From contig VWZS01002820.1 in NCBI GenBank assembly GCA_013397075.1, positions 372,001 to 436,000 of the forward strand: a DNA stretch of 64,000 nucleotides, read 5' to 3'. The DNA is from Rhabdornis inornatus. Lineage: Eukaryota; Chordata; Aves; Passeriformes; Rhabdornithidae. The notes beneath the pieces were generated by a model that did no database searches, was not told the origin of the DNA, and saw only the letters and a list, made by a program, of their open reading frames with translations. The position numbers were made by a program, and so were the translations under genes. Numbering within the stretch: the stretch's first letter is position 1; every line of letters begins with the position of its first letter. Below are positions 1 to 10,599 of the stretch, piece by piece.

Positions 1-2270
1 TAGATCAGGCTGCTCCAAACCCTATTCACCTGAAGTTTAAGATGTCTCAGACAGCTACAACAATCCCCTAACTCAGCCCCTGAGCAATAGGCTCTCCCAC
101 ATTCTATCCAACAGGTGATAAGAAGATAATTTCCCCCCATGTGGATTACTTGACAGCTCTGCAGTTTTCCAGCCCAGTTAATCTTGCCAGGTCCTTTCAC
201 AATCTTCCTAGCAGAAACACTTCATTTTATTTATCTTGAAAGAAACTGCCACATTTGCAATGCCACTGAACTTGGCACCTCTTTTTCCGAGGTCATTTAC
301 AACATTCCAAGCAGGTAAGACCTTTCCAGCTCTATCTCTGCTAGGAAAAATCAATCAGCTGTCCCTACCCTCCATTTCTTGTAATTTTAATAAATTCTTT
401 CTGCGTGTAAGGACCTTTCCCATAACTCCATCTTCTTGATTTCTTTAGATAAGGAAATCTGATCATGAAGATGTTCTGAAGTCATGACTGTGGCTACCAG
501 GTGACTTCTGCTAACTTTTTATTTGTTGATCCCTCCCAAGAGCTCCAAGAGGAATATCTTCCTTTTAAAGAGCTATCCTAACACTTCCAGGTGTATCAGA
601 TTCAAAGTGCTCAGCAGTACTAGTCTAGAGCATTATTTCTACAAGACTGGCCTGGAATTCTGATTCTCCCTGGAGCTGCTTTTTAAATTTTTCCCTTATT
701 TAATTTTTTTTTATTTTTATATAGACCCAGCTGCGTGGTGGTCTTTCTTTTGCTAACTAAGAGGGAAGCTGGGAATGCAAATATGCTGCTAGAATCTCCA
801 AAACAGCCTTCCATAGGCATTACTGACTCCACAGGGAATGAATTTCACATCTCACCACACAAGAAAGGCTTCAGAAATGCTAAGACAAAAAAACCCAAAA
901 CATTAACATTCTGGCTATCAATGCTGGCTTTAAACTAAGTTTGGCTTTACTTTCCAGCTGACACTAAGCAGAAGCGTTGAAATGGAAGTAAATCACAAAA
1001 AAATAGAGCAAAAAAAATTTTATCAGCAAGGCATGTGTTTGCAAAGCAGGAAACAAATTATAGCACAGACAAGTTTTTAAGAACAAGGGAAGAAGTGGGG
1101 AAATAAGGACTAAACAAGGTGCTCACTCAGTGTAGCTTGAATTTTTCCTTCACCTGCTTTAGTGTCATGAAATCCTCATGCCAACAGGCCAAACAGCCTT
1201 GGGAGGCCAAACGAACCTCTCCCACTCAGAGCTATCCCACTAGATTAGTTAAATGAGGATTAAAACTGTTTCCTGATGTGACACAACCCTGAGTTCTCCA
1301 CAGCCTCTTTAGCACAGCATGCCTGGTCTGCCCCCAGTACTGGTGATTTCCCACACTGCTCCAGCACTCCCTGCTCAGTCTCAGGGTCACGACTCCAGCT
1401 CAGACGAGGTTTCCTATCACCCAGCAATGACAATCAAAATGGCCATCAAAGTTAAACAGCAATATTTTTAATTGTGGGGAGAATGGTGACAGATTACCTC
1501 TTCAGAGAATGCATGCACACAGGCAAAGGTTACAGCTGCCCCTGCATTTCTGATAAAAGCAGAACAAGCAAGAAAACACTGATAAACAGTAGCACAGGCT
1601 GATAAAATATTAAATGACAGGCCAGATGTTTCCACACTCAATTTGCCTCACAATCTATCAGTGACTCAGCATCTTGTTGGAAGCATCAAAGTTCTCAACA
1701 TTGTCCTCTGGCAATTACTAATGGCATTTCTATCCACTTTTCCCTCCCTTTTATTTACTAGTACATGGCTTGGGAAAGCCCACTGAGGAAATCTCATTTC
1801 CACCTTTGAAGGGAGATGAAGGGACTGTGCATAAAACTCTGTCATAAAATATTAGGAGCTTGTTTGAAAGTGATTGGTTTCATATTTATTTCATGGGGCA
1901 CTTCCAAATGAGCAGAAGCCAGAACAAAAGCAGGTTTCATTAGAGAGATGTGCCAGCTCTTGAACTGCCCACATTGGGGTTCTACAGGTTTTTTACCTTT
2001 TAAGTAAATCTGACCACAGATGAAAATTAAGAAAGTGCTGAACAATTCAGCAGCACAACCCCAAAAGCTAAGTCTCACCATGGGGGAAAAAAGCATCATG
2101 GAGAAGCACAGGTGTGGGATTTATCATCCAGGCAAATTATAATTCTCCTGGATCTCAGCAGATTTGGGTGTAACTGAATCTTCTGCATCAGCTCACCCAT
2201 CCTCAAGAGCAGATCGTTCCTACTCTTTCCAGGACTACTGATAGTTCATTTTCCATATGTAAAAAGTGAG

Positions 2271-2337
2271 CTTTCTTTTAACTTTCTTTTAGCTTTTTTT
2301 TTTAACTTTCTTTTAGCTTTCTTTTTAACTTTCTTTA
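2271..2337. repeat. Pyrimidine-rich simple repeat (CTTTCTTTTA-like)
   Basis: The motif TTTCTTTTAACTTTCTTTTAGC recurs with small changes, such as a longer T run, for about 65 bases. The plus strand is nearly all C and T apart from the AA and AG steps. It is a degenerate low-complexity repeat inside the presumed MINPP1 intron 4. On the gene's own strand it is purine-rich, so it is not an acceptor tract for this gene. Confidence 0.8.
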
Positions 2338-5300
2338 AACTGGGGTTTGTTTCCTGAGCACTGACTGGACTTTTCAGTTAGAAATAACTCAAATCCCAGG
2401 AAATAGTGGGATAAGACAAAACATTTCCTGCAGCAAAGCTCATCTGGCCAACCTTCAAACCTCGTGTAAAAATCCCTCCAACAAGCGCACAGACGGTAAG
2501 TTTCAACACTGTTTAACAAGCAAGCTTAGACTACATTCTGTCCCTTTTCTTCCTAATAAAAAAGCCAGTCAAAGGACTCCCAAACCTGCTTTCAACTATG
2601 GGATGGATTCTCCATCCTTCTCAGTTCCCCCTGTGATTTATCTCAGGAAAAACAAAAAAAAAAGGCTGGACAAACCCTAAACCTAACAGGAAGCAGCAGA
2701 GATCAGGGAATGCAGCGGGGGCACTCAGAGGGCAGCAGAAATATTTAACAGTGTTAAAGCTCAGAGGGTTTTCACCAGTGGGAAGAAGAATGAAAAAAGT
2801 TTAAAAAATATCTGTCAAGTAGTATTAAGTCCTCATATGTCAAAACTTCCACCATAAATAGAAGACAGCCAATCATTCCCAGAATCAGCACCAACTCAAA
2901 AAACCACCACCACTAATACTGACAAGAGAAAATTTTTCTTCTGTTGCAACAAGGAACAAGCTCATTCATGACAAAAGCAAATTGAAAAGCTGACTGGACT
3001 ATACAAAACTCATTAAAAACCCTGATTAAAAGGCTCTTATCTAGTCCTGCACCACTTAATCACTTAGAGCTAATTAGCCTAGGCTTCCTTGTGTTTCACT
3101 GCAGAGCTGCTGTACTTTCAAAGGCTCTTTCCTGCCTGATACCACTTCTCCCATTGTTTCAAACCTCAGAGGTGAAATGCATTACTGCAGCAGTACCACA
3201 ACAATGCTCAATGCTGATCCATCATGAGCCAAAACCAAACCAAGAGGCTGATGGCACTTGTCAAACCCTTTCTGCCCAAGGTGCACACTGGTCCAACCAG
3301 TTCATTTGTCTGTTACTTGCCTAGGTACTGTTTGGGTTTTTCACTCTTACATAAAAGGGCATGACTCTATTGAAGTTGCTCAGACACTTTTACTTTTTCA
3401 GGTCAATCCTGAGCAAGCATATATTAACTAATTAAGGTGAGATTGAGGACATGCTGGGGAGTCTGAAAGGCCCAAGAAACTTTAAATCTCTAGTTCTGGG
3501 CAGACAGATGAACAGCCACATTCCCAGGGGAGAGACTGTGCTGACTTCTCTGCCCAAACACACACACTTCACAAATGCAGACACAGGGACACTGCTGAAT
3601 GTGTCACAAGGATCTGTGGCAAATTTCACATCTCTGGCTTCCCCAAAAGCTCCCTTCAGTCATGTCAGAAGTCCCACCTTTGAAAGATGGAGCAATCAAA
3701 TCCAACTATACACTACATACCACCATACACAGAGCTGCTGACTGAGACATCAACAGTTTATTAATGAAAGTCATCCCAGCAGCAGTGAAGGGGTTTTAAT
3801 AAAAAACATGACAGAATGTTTTGAACTTGAGCAAAAGGGGATTTTCAATCTAATTATTTCGTTGCTACTGCATACACAGAAGCTTTTTTCTCAGTTCCTC
3901 CTGCAGAGTTTTGAACTGTGATGTGGTTTTAGATCACCCATTATACTCCTTTGTACTGAGTCATAGGTTTGGAAGGAACAATTAAGGCACAGCAGTAAAT
4001 GACTCCTGAAAGGTTACCAATTGTGTTGGGAAGTGACCTGCAAAGAGGAAGGCAAATTACACACAACAATAAAAGCTACCAATAAATTGCCAAATTGATC
4101 TCTTTACCGTACAGCTTTGTGGCATATCTCACAAAAGATCAATTGAGGGTGATCTGAATCATATAGAAACAAGTATTTTTTTTTAATACCTTGGACCCAT
4201 TTACTCTCAGAGGAAACCACCACCAAATATTTTACAACGCCTGTATGCAGCTAGTCTGGTATTAACAATACACACTGTAAATACTGGGATGGCTGCACAA
4301 AGCATCCTCCCAATTTCCAGAACTTTATGGTAACCCACTTGGACAGTACAAGCAATATCAGGTATTTCATATTCTTTCACCAGCAGGAAATATTAATGTT
4401 AAATATTTGAAGCGAGAATAAAAAAAAAAGGAAGTCTGAAACAGCTTTATTGAATAGCTGATATGCTTTTAAAGTGTGCCACAACTGATTTGCAAATCCA
4501 TCTCTGCCCAAGCATGCAGCTGCAAAGATTTTTGAAAATCACATCAGCAGCTTCATACTGCAGTAAGTACCAAAATACCTGAATTTCTCATCAATACACA
4601 AAGTTCCTGTGGGCAAAATACTGTTCATTAAATTGCTAGAAAAACCAGCAGTGAAAAATAATTCTTCACCAGCTTCTCTGGCTATTTTCTATCCCTAGCA
4701 GGCAGACTTGGGAAAATATACTAAGACTTTATAATTGTGAAGACATAAGACAACTGGCCAACTATGCCATTTAAGTACAGCAAATCACATGGGCTTGATA
4801 TGGAACAAGAGTAACTTTCACCAAAGTCTATTTCCTAAGCAGAAATTTTATTGTGATACATTTCACTGTATTTTTCAAACTATGAAAATTTGTACAGAAG
4901 AGAGTCCTTGCTCCCAATCAATCCCTTTCACAGCTTTTAACACTATCCTGCTGTACAGCAAGCCCTGCACACAAGAGATTATTGCTAGTTTAAACCCCAG
5001 AGTTATACTGGAATTCACATGCTGGAAGAGCCTAAAGACATCTGAAACTTTTGCACTGCAAACTGAAAGTGGGACTAATTAGCAACACATTTATTACCAC
5101 CATCATATTCTCAAGAACAGACCAATCAGCAAAAAGGGTTTTCCACCAAGGAAATAAAAGCAAGCTTTGATAAGGCAACAATCACTTCACGGAAGGAACA
5201 GGTTCTCTCTTTTTAATTTCACTGTAACTGGGAATGAAAACAGAACAAAGCTATTGAACATAAATGCAGAAAGTATGCCACAAAGATACAGCTTTGCCAA

Positions 5301-5460
5301 CACTGCTCCCCACTGCCAAGTCTGGAGCACAACAGATAATCCAGATCTCTCAGCTTCTTCCCAGAACAGAAACACTTCCCTTTTTCCTTCTGGATAGCCC
5401 AATCTAAGCTTTCCAAAAAGAAAATAGATTTTGGGGTAAAGATAATGCCCAAGAAGTAAA

Positions 5461-5514
5461 TTTCTTTTTCTTAAACTTTTAGAGTAATTTCTTGTTCTTA
5501 AATTTTTAGAGCAA
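5461..5514. repeat. 27-bp tandem duplication, two copies
   Basis: Two adjacent 27-base units, 5461-5487 and 5488-5514, both read TTTCTT..TTCTTAAA.TTTTAGAG.AA and differ at only a few bases. This is a simple local duplication in intronic DNA. Confidence 0.8.
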
Positions 5515-7031
5515 TCAGCCAGTTATAGATCAATGTTAAACACCATTGAATTGAAGCAACATTCTACTGAAAGACATTTCATCACCACAAAAGGTCACTT
5601 TCTGAAAATGCTGCAAAAATATTTAACCTGTTGCCTTGAAGATGACCATCACCATCAAAAAGAAAGAAGAGAATGGCCTATCTTTTTATTTGTATGTGTG
5701 TTTTCTTGCTTTCATTCTACTCTCACACTGCCACAAGGTGTCTCTCTCCACAGATGAAAAAAAGAGAAATGTCTCTCTGTAGATGAGATAGGATTAGCTG
5801 CAGCTCTGCTCCCTAAATTCCAAGAGAGACAAGCTGGCCCTGGTAGATTCCCACATCTTCTCCAGGGTTACCCAATCCAGTTTATTCCCAGGTCTCCAGT
5901 GCTTTACGACTGCCACCTTCTGTTGTGGAAGGGAGTAACACATTCCTGTGGCGCTTGGCTACCTCGGCTTTCTGGTTCCTGTTTAGGATGATGCTCATCC
6001 TGAAGACTGCTCATGCAGCTCGGAATTTTGCAAGATTTAGGGTCCTAATCCTTCACACTCGCTGCCTGCTTCCCCTCGTGATGGCAAAACAACACGAGAG
6101 CCCCAGGTGTTGCAACTGAACTTCCATAGCCAATACTGAAACACACGAAGTGCTTGGAGCTCTGCGTCACACACCTGCTCTTCCCAACTCCCAATTTAGC
6201 AGCTGCTGATCCAGCTCCAAATAAATCAGAAACCTCCATCTGTACCTCTCTCTTCCAACTACAGTTTTTGGGTTTTTAAAAACCGTTATTATTAAACTTA
6301 CAAGGATGTTTTACATGCAGTTGAGACACACAGCTGCAACTACGTAATGTAAGGACTGAAAGGCTCTCACTGCTCAAAGAGGAAATGACACTAAAAGGGA
6401 ACAAAATTTATCACTCTCCTTCCACTATACAATCTTATGGCCCTATCCTTGATGTCCTGTACTTTTATAAAGCATCCATACTCATCTACTAAGGTATTTA
6501 TTCACATGACTGATTATTAGCCATGAATTTGTAATTGTTCAGTTTACCTAAGAACATGCATGCAGGCTGCAAATTAACATTTAAGCAACAGATTCTTTTT
6601 AACTAGGACATTTTTAACAAAAAAGCTCATTATTTTAACTCAATGTGTCCTCTCAAACTGCAGGAAGAGAACACCACTATCAGACAGCATTTCACTGTTC
6701 CCTGAAGGCCTGTGTGGATCAGCAAGTTAAAAGATGGAAATACTTTAGCTGAGCACAAAAGCATCAGCGAAAGCAAAAAAAAAAATACACTCTTCAAGTA
6801 AGCAATACTTACTTGAAATAATAAGCAATTATTTTATTACATAATAAGTATTTTAATTGCCAATAATAATTAAAATATCGCTCCAGTAAAAACTGTATTC
6901 TTGCTGTTAAAATTCTCCTAGCTCCAGCTCTCCTAATGTCACCGTGTTTGGAAGTAAAGTAATGAACTTCCTTTCGCTCAGAATTGACCACAGAAAGCTG
7001 ACACCCAAAGCACTGAAGCCTCTTGATTTAC

Positions 7032-7165
7032 CTTTTGCTCTCTTCCACTGCTTTGTCCAAGTGCTGGAAGATATCCTGGAATAAAATGCAGCTGGAGCGA
7101 CTGTTGATGTCGTAGCCATATCCTCTCTTCCAGTATTGCTTCAGGTCGTTCAGGTATTCCAGCAC
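7032..7165 (-). CDS. MINPP1: MINPP1 coding exon 4
   Basis: The acceptor reads AACTTTAG before the exon and the donor is AAAAG/GTAAAT. The exon opens in phase 0 with VLEYLNDLKQYWKRGYGY, one of the best conserved blocks of vertebrate MINPP1, and continues with NSRSSCILFQDIFQHLDKAV. It ends in phase 2 within an Arg codon. The 134 bases cover residues 277-320. No stop or frameshift interrupts it. The exon that should follow is not present in the 7 kb to its left. Confidence 0.96.
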
Positions 7166-10100
7166 CTAAAGTTAGAGCTCACAGGTTTTTATTACTGCAC
7201 CAAGGGAAAACACAACTGGAGCAATGACACAAAAACAGCCCCAAACATCAAGGCTCCAGTTGAAACCACTTCAGCATAAAACCAGACAACAGATCAGACC
7301 AAAGAGTGGCCAAATTCAGCATCTGGCACCAATCACAGTCAGGTGAGGTGCTGCATATCATGAGACAACCACTATCAACTGCTTTTTTTAACCCTTCTGA
7401 TTTTGCCTTTGACTTCTCATTCTTCCCACAGAATCCATCCCACACCTTTAACCCAGCTTATCTGTTTATCAGAGGCATGCACACATTCAAGTAGACAGAA
7501 CTGTGCCTTGGAATTATGCAAGAGCACACAGTGCTCTCCTCGTTCTCTGTTCCTTTCCTGAAAATTCCTGGCATCAAAGTAGTTTCCCACCCTCCTGCTG
7601 AATTATTCATAACTAGACTGAACAGGGCAGGCCTCAGCAGAAGCCCATGGTGACCCTGATTCTCTCAGTCAGATCACTTATTCCTAACTGCCCACCCTTT
7701 AACAAAACACCTACCTATGCAGAGGTCTACTCTTTTCCCAGGGGTGCAAGTTTCCTTAAGAGCCTTGGAGGAGCATTACTGAACACCAAAAGTTACATCA
7801 AACACTGACCTAACGGACCCTGGAGTGAATTTTATTACGTGATTCTATAATGTGAAAAGCACACATTACAGAATGGTTTGGGATGGAAGGCCAGTTAAGA
7901 TCACCTCATTTCAAACGCCCTGCCACAGGCAGGGACACTTCAGCCAGAGCAGGTTGCTCCAAGCCCCACGTACCTTGGCATCTTCTTCACTGAAGAGTGA
8001 ACACCATGGGGAGGTCACATTTTTTATGGCCAGCTCGTATGAGCAGGTGAGAAAAGCCACTTGAACAAGATCTGCAATAAATCCAACAAATAAGCACGAG
8101 ATAAATCACTGCTACACAAGTTTCAGTTTACCTCTAAACATAATTGCAATTGCTGTATGGCAGTGCAAACAACAAAATCCAATAAACACTTGGCAGGACA
8201 AAGACCAAGCACCAAAAATACACAGTTCAACAGAACCATTGTGTAAAATCCAAATTTTGGACTGCAAGCTCTTCACATTACACCATTACAAGGGGAAAAC
8301 AAGAGCATTGCACACTAAATGCTGCCTATCAGCTGATGTGTAATAGGTGTCAGCTGCTGGTGTAGCCATATGGGTCAGAAGAGCCAACACAGGGAAGGTG
8401 TAAAGTCTTGGACAACTTCCCCTCCACGTCAGCACCACCAGGCTGAACTTTGTTTCCAGCATGTCCCTAATACTGCAATCCCAACAGCAACACTTTATTG
8501 GGGGGTTTTTCCCACCACCTGACTGCACAAGGAAACCCAGCACTTCTGTTCTGGACAAGTGAGTTACCCCACAGACACTTGGCTGCTTTTCCTCAGGTCG
8601 TTTATATGCTTGAGTTGTAAGGGGTTTCACAAAAGCTACACCTGCTCCAGAAAGCAAAAACTAAAAGAAAAATACTGAAATCCCTCCAAAACCAGGTAAA
8701 GCTGATTTCATCTACAGGGAAGATGTTTTCAAACACCTTTTTCTTCTGACCACTATCCAACAATAATGTACTACGGCAACACCAACACAGACTTACAGTC
8801 TCATGCACTTCAATAATTACAGACTACATCTCCAAGTCATAGCCACTTTAAATTACCTACTCTGCATAACTACACGTCTTGGAAGTCATTCCTGACCAGC
8901 CTTGGAGCCGAAACCACTTGTAAACAGGAATTCCTTACCTGCATTTAGCTCCTCCACTGGCAAACACAAGGCACTGGCCACCTTCTCCAGGACCTTCTTC
9001 ATCTCAGGCCCCTCTTTGAAGGCGTTCACCTGGCACATGGCCGCATCATTCTCCTCCACCAGGGCTACAAACTTGGCACAGTGATCAAAGAACCGCATCA
9101 GGGAGTCGTTAACTTCAACCTCCACCTCTGAAAGCAAACGTGGGCATCAGGGGGAGCACCACTATCCCCCAGGGTGCCATGACATCCTCCAAGGAACAGT
9201 CCACCCACCACAGCCGTGTCTCCATGGAGGTGGCGCAGGGTCCCCCTCCATCTGGGCATGGGGGATACAGGACTGGTCTTATGGCTTCCCTCAGCCACAG
9301 CAAAGGCAGGGGACATTCCCAACCCCTCTGGGAGCATAAGGGGCTCCCTCAAGGAGGGATTCTTCCAGCCACCCAGGAAGACATCAGGAGTCCCCTAGCC
9401 CCTCAGGGAGGTCATGGTGCTCCCTCAGGGTTGGATCGAGGCTCTCCCAGCTCTCAGGGACAGCACAGGGCTCCCTCAGGAGGGGGACGAAGCTCTCTCA
9501 GGGAGGGTGTGAGGCACCCCCATCCCCCTTCGAAGAGCCAGGAATTCCTCAGGGAAGGCCAGGAGCTGCCCCAGTCCCTCAGGAAGGACACAGGAGCCAT
9601 TCAGTCATGGCATGGGTCTCCCTCACCCCCTCAGGGAGCAGAGCGCCTGACGCGCCCTCAGGGAGGGCACAGGAGTCCTCCATCCCCTCGGGAGAGCTGG
9701 GAACCCCTCAGTCCTTCAGGAGAAGCCAAGGGCTCCCCAAAGAAGGGGGTGGGTGTCGCGCACTCACCGTCACCGCCGAAGTCGAGAGTGGGCCCGAGCC
9801 CGCGGCGGAAAGCGGCCCCGCTCTGCAGGCAGCGGTGCTTGGAGCTGCTGGCCAGCGCCAGGCGGCGGCGGGCGGCGAAGAGCGCGGGGAAGCGGGCAGC
9901 CATGCGCCGGGCCAGCTGCTCCATGTCGCGCCGGCCCTGCGGCGCCAGCCGCCCGTCCAGGCTCTCCTCGTACCACATGGGCCACTCGGCCAGGGCGGCA
10001 GCGGCGGGGCAGGCGGCGGCTCCCGCGGCCCGGCGGAGCAGCCGGGAGTGCAGCTCGCCCAGCCGGCGGACCTGCCCGGCCGTGGGATAGCGGGTGCCGT

Positions 10101-10308
10101 GCCGGAGCACGGCGCGGAGCTGCAGCGGAGTGCAGGAGGCGGGCAGCGACCCGCCCGCCCCGGGACCCAGCGACAGCGGGTCGCTCACCAGGTGCGGGTT
10201 CACCTCCTCGTAGCGGGACTTGGTGCCGAAGTAGCCGCTCAGCCCCGCGCTGGCCGGCGGCAGGACGAGGAGCAGCAGCACCAGAGCGGCTTCCCGGCGA
10301 GGCGCCAT
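7032..10308 (-). CDS. MINPP1: MINPP1, multiple inositol polyphosphate phosphatase 1 (four exons in window, 3' end missing)
   Basis: MINPP1 is a histidine-phosphatase-family enzyme of the ER lumen. It removes phosphates from InsP6, InsP5 and InsP4, and in birds it was described as HiPER1. Joining exons 10308-9768, 9127-8939, 8071-7974 and 7165-7032 (lengths 541, 189, 98 and 134) keeps one frame through every junction and gives 320 codons plus two bases. Seen in the product: an N-terminal hydrophobic signal peptide, the catalytic motif RHGTRYPT at residues 69-76, SSKHRC at 155-160, MRFFDHC at 191-197 and VLEYLNDLKQYWKRGYGY from residue 277. The vertebrate enzyme is about 480-490 residues, so roughly 150 residues, including the HAE proton-donor motif, are absent. 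They are expected in an exon beyond the left edge. All splice junctions are GT-AG. The promoter is a CpG island, as for a housekeeping gene. Confidence 0.96.
7166..7840 (-). other. MINPP1 intron 3, unique part
   Basis: This is intronic DNA between exon 4 and the CR1 fragment that abuts exon 3. I see no coding exon. Bases 7610-7800 faintly resemble an old reversed retroelement fragment, but the match is too weak to name. Confidence 0.7.
7841..7968 (-). mobile_element. CR1 LINE 3'-end fragment next to MINPP1 exon 3
   Basis: Read on the minus strand, this has the typical CR1 3' region: GGGGCTTGGAGCAACCTG, then GTGTCCCTGCC.GTGGCAGGG, then CCCAAACCATTCTG and a decayed octamer tail. It is in the same orientation as MINPP1. 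Its 5' edge lies about five bases downstream of the exon 3 donor, so the later donor bases may come from the insertion. The copy is diverged and short (about 130 bp). Confidence 0.85.
7974..8071 (-). CDS. MINPP1: MINPP1 coding exon 3
   Basis: The acceptor TTATTGCAG is followed by 98 bases that complete an Asp codon begun in exon 2. They then encode LVQVAFLTCSYELAIKNV and TSPWCSLFSEEDAK, residues 244-276. The vertebrate MINPP1 family has the matching block (VQVAFFTCS..LAIK..SPWC..F). The exon ends in phase 0 with AAG/GTACGT. No start Met falls inside it, so it is easy to miss in a simple ORF scan. A CR1 fragment begins almost at the donor. Confidence 0.96.
8072..8938 (-). other. MINPP1 intron 2
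   Basis: An 867-base intron between exons 3 and 2. It is AT-rich and I see no conserved coding block or clear repeat in it. The minus-strand open frames here run into the flanking splice sites without homology I can recognise. Confidence 0.85.
8939..9127 (-). CDS. MINPP1: MINPP1 coding exon 2
   Basis: The acceptor is TTTGCTTTCAG. The exon begins AGGTGGAGG and, joined to the last G of exon 1, gives Glu and then VEVEVNDSLMRFFDHCAKF. The VND.LMRFFDHC block is highly characteristic of MINPP1. It continues with a helical segment (ENDAAMCQVNAFKEGPEMKK) and ends with LPVEELNA in phase 1 at GCAG/GTAAGG. Length is 189 bases, covering residues 181 to 243 plus one base. The acidic VEVEVE run at the junction is a small local oddity. 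Confidence 0.96.
9128..9767 (-). repeat. MINPP1 intron 1, a degenerate CCTCAGGGAG minisatellite
   Basis: Intron 1 is only 640 bases. From about 9290 to 9720 the core CCCTCAGGGAGG or close variants (CCTCAAGGAG, TCTCAGGGAG, CCTCAGGAAG) recur at least ten times at spacings of about 22-55 bases, separated by GC-rich filler. This looks like an old, expanded and diverged minisatellite. It creates long spurious open frames on the plus strand across 9140-10090, which I do not accept as genes. Confidence 0.75.
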
Positions 10309-10420
10309 GGCTGCAGCTGCGCGGCTGCCGCAGGAAGAGGCGGAGCGGGGCCGCATCTTCAGGGCTCCAGCCGGCCCAGGGACGGCCCCAGCCCGGCTCC
10401 GCCCGCCCCCTCACGGCTTC
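9760..10420 (-). promoter_or_regulatory. MINPP1: CpG island and promoter of MINPP1
   Basis: Dense CpG and GC-rich sequence spans the first exon and the bases just upstream of the start codon. GC-box-like strings (CCGCCCGCCCCC near 10400) lie upstream, and I see no TATA box at the usual distance. The exact transcription start cannot be read from sequence. The upstream edge merges with a 91-bp tandem repeat. Confidence 0.75.
9768..10308 (-). CDS. MINPP1: MINPP1 coding exon 1 (signal peptide and RHG active site)
   Basis: The chosen ATG at 10308 has context GCCATGG (G at -3 and +4) and starts MAPRREAALVLLLLVLPPAS, a classic signal peptide. An in-frame upstream ATG at 10356 would add 16 residues, with A at -3 but C at +4, ahead of the hydrophobic run. 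I think it less likely. After the signal come YFGTKSRYEEVNPHLV, CTPLQLRAVLRHGTRYPT (catalytic His at residue 70), EWPMWYEESLDGRLAPQG and SSKHRC, all typical of MINPP1. The exon ends TTCGGCGGTGACG/GTGAGT in phase 1 at residue 180. It is very GC-rich, with alanine and arginine runs (for example RRAAGAAACPAAAALAE) that probably reflect CpG-island composition. Confidence 0.97.
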
Positions 10421-10571
10421 ACTCGCCTCAATACAGCTCCTCACGGCAGCACCGACCCCATCACAACTTCCCCCGACCCCATCACAGCTTCCGCCAACCC
10501 TTCACGGCTTCACTGGCCTCAATGCAGCTCCTCACGGCAGCCCCGGCTCCATCACAGCTTCCCCCGACCCC
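10411..10571. repeat. 91-bp tandem repeat, about 1.8 copies, upstream of MINPP1
   Basis: TCACGGCTTCACT.GCCTCA at 10411 recurs at 10502. The following AGCTCCTCACGGCAGC and TTCCCCCGACCCC blocks recur at the same 91-base offset. Inside each unit are smaller echoes of ACCCCATCACA.CTTCC. It lies 100-260 bases upstream of the MINPP1 start codon, so it may sit in or next to the core promoter. Confidence 0.85.
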
Positions 10572-10599
10572 TCTCGGCTCCGTCCGCCCCAGCCCGGGA

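Larger units (their letters stand above)
1..7031 (-). other. MINPP1: MINPP1 intron 4 (partial) or downstream flank
   Basis: This AT-rich stretch follows the donor of MINPP1 exon 4. I looked on the minus strand for the last MINPP1 exon, which in vertebrates carries the HAE motif and the C-terminus, and found no frame resembling it. The stretch is therefore most simply the fourth intron, at least 7 kb long, with the final exon off the left edge. It holds a pyrimidine-rich simple repeat near 2.3 kb and a 27-bp tandem duplication near 5.5 kb. No other gene is supported, and the short open frames here match nothing I know. Confidence 0.65.

Noticed and set aside
7610..7800. Possible ancient retroelement fragment in MINPP1 intron 3
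   Set aside because: Only faint resemblance to CR1 ORF2-end sequence in reverse. Too diverged to support by eye.
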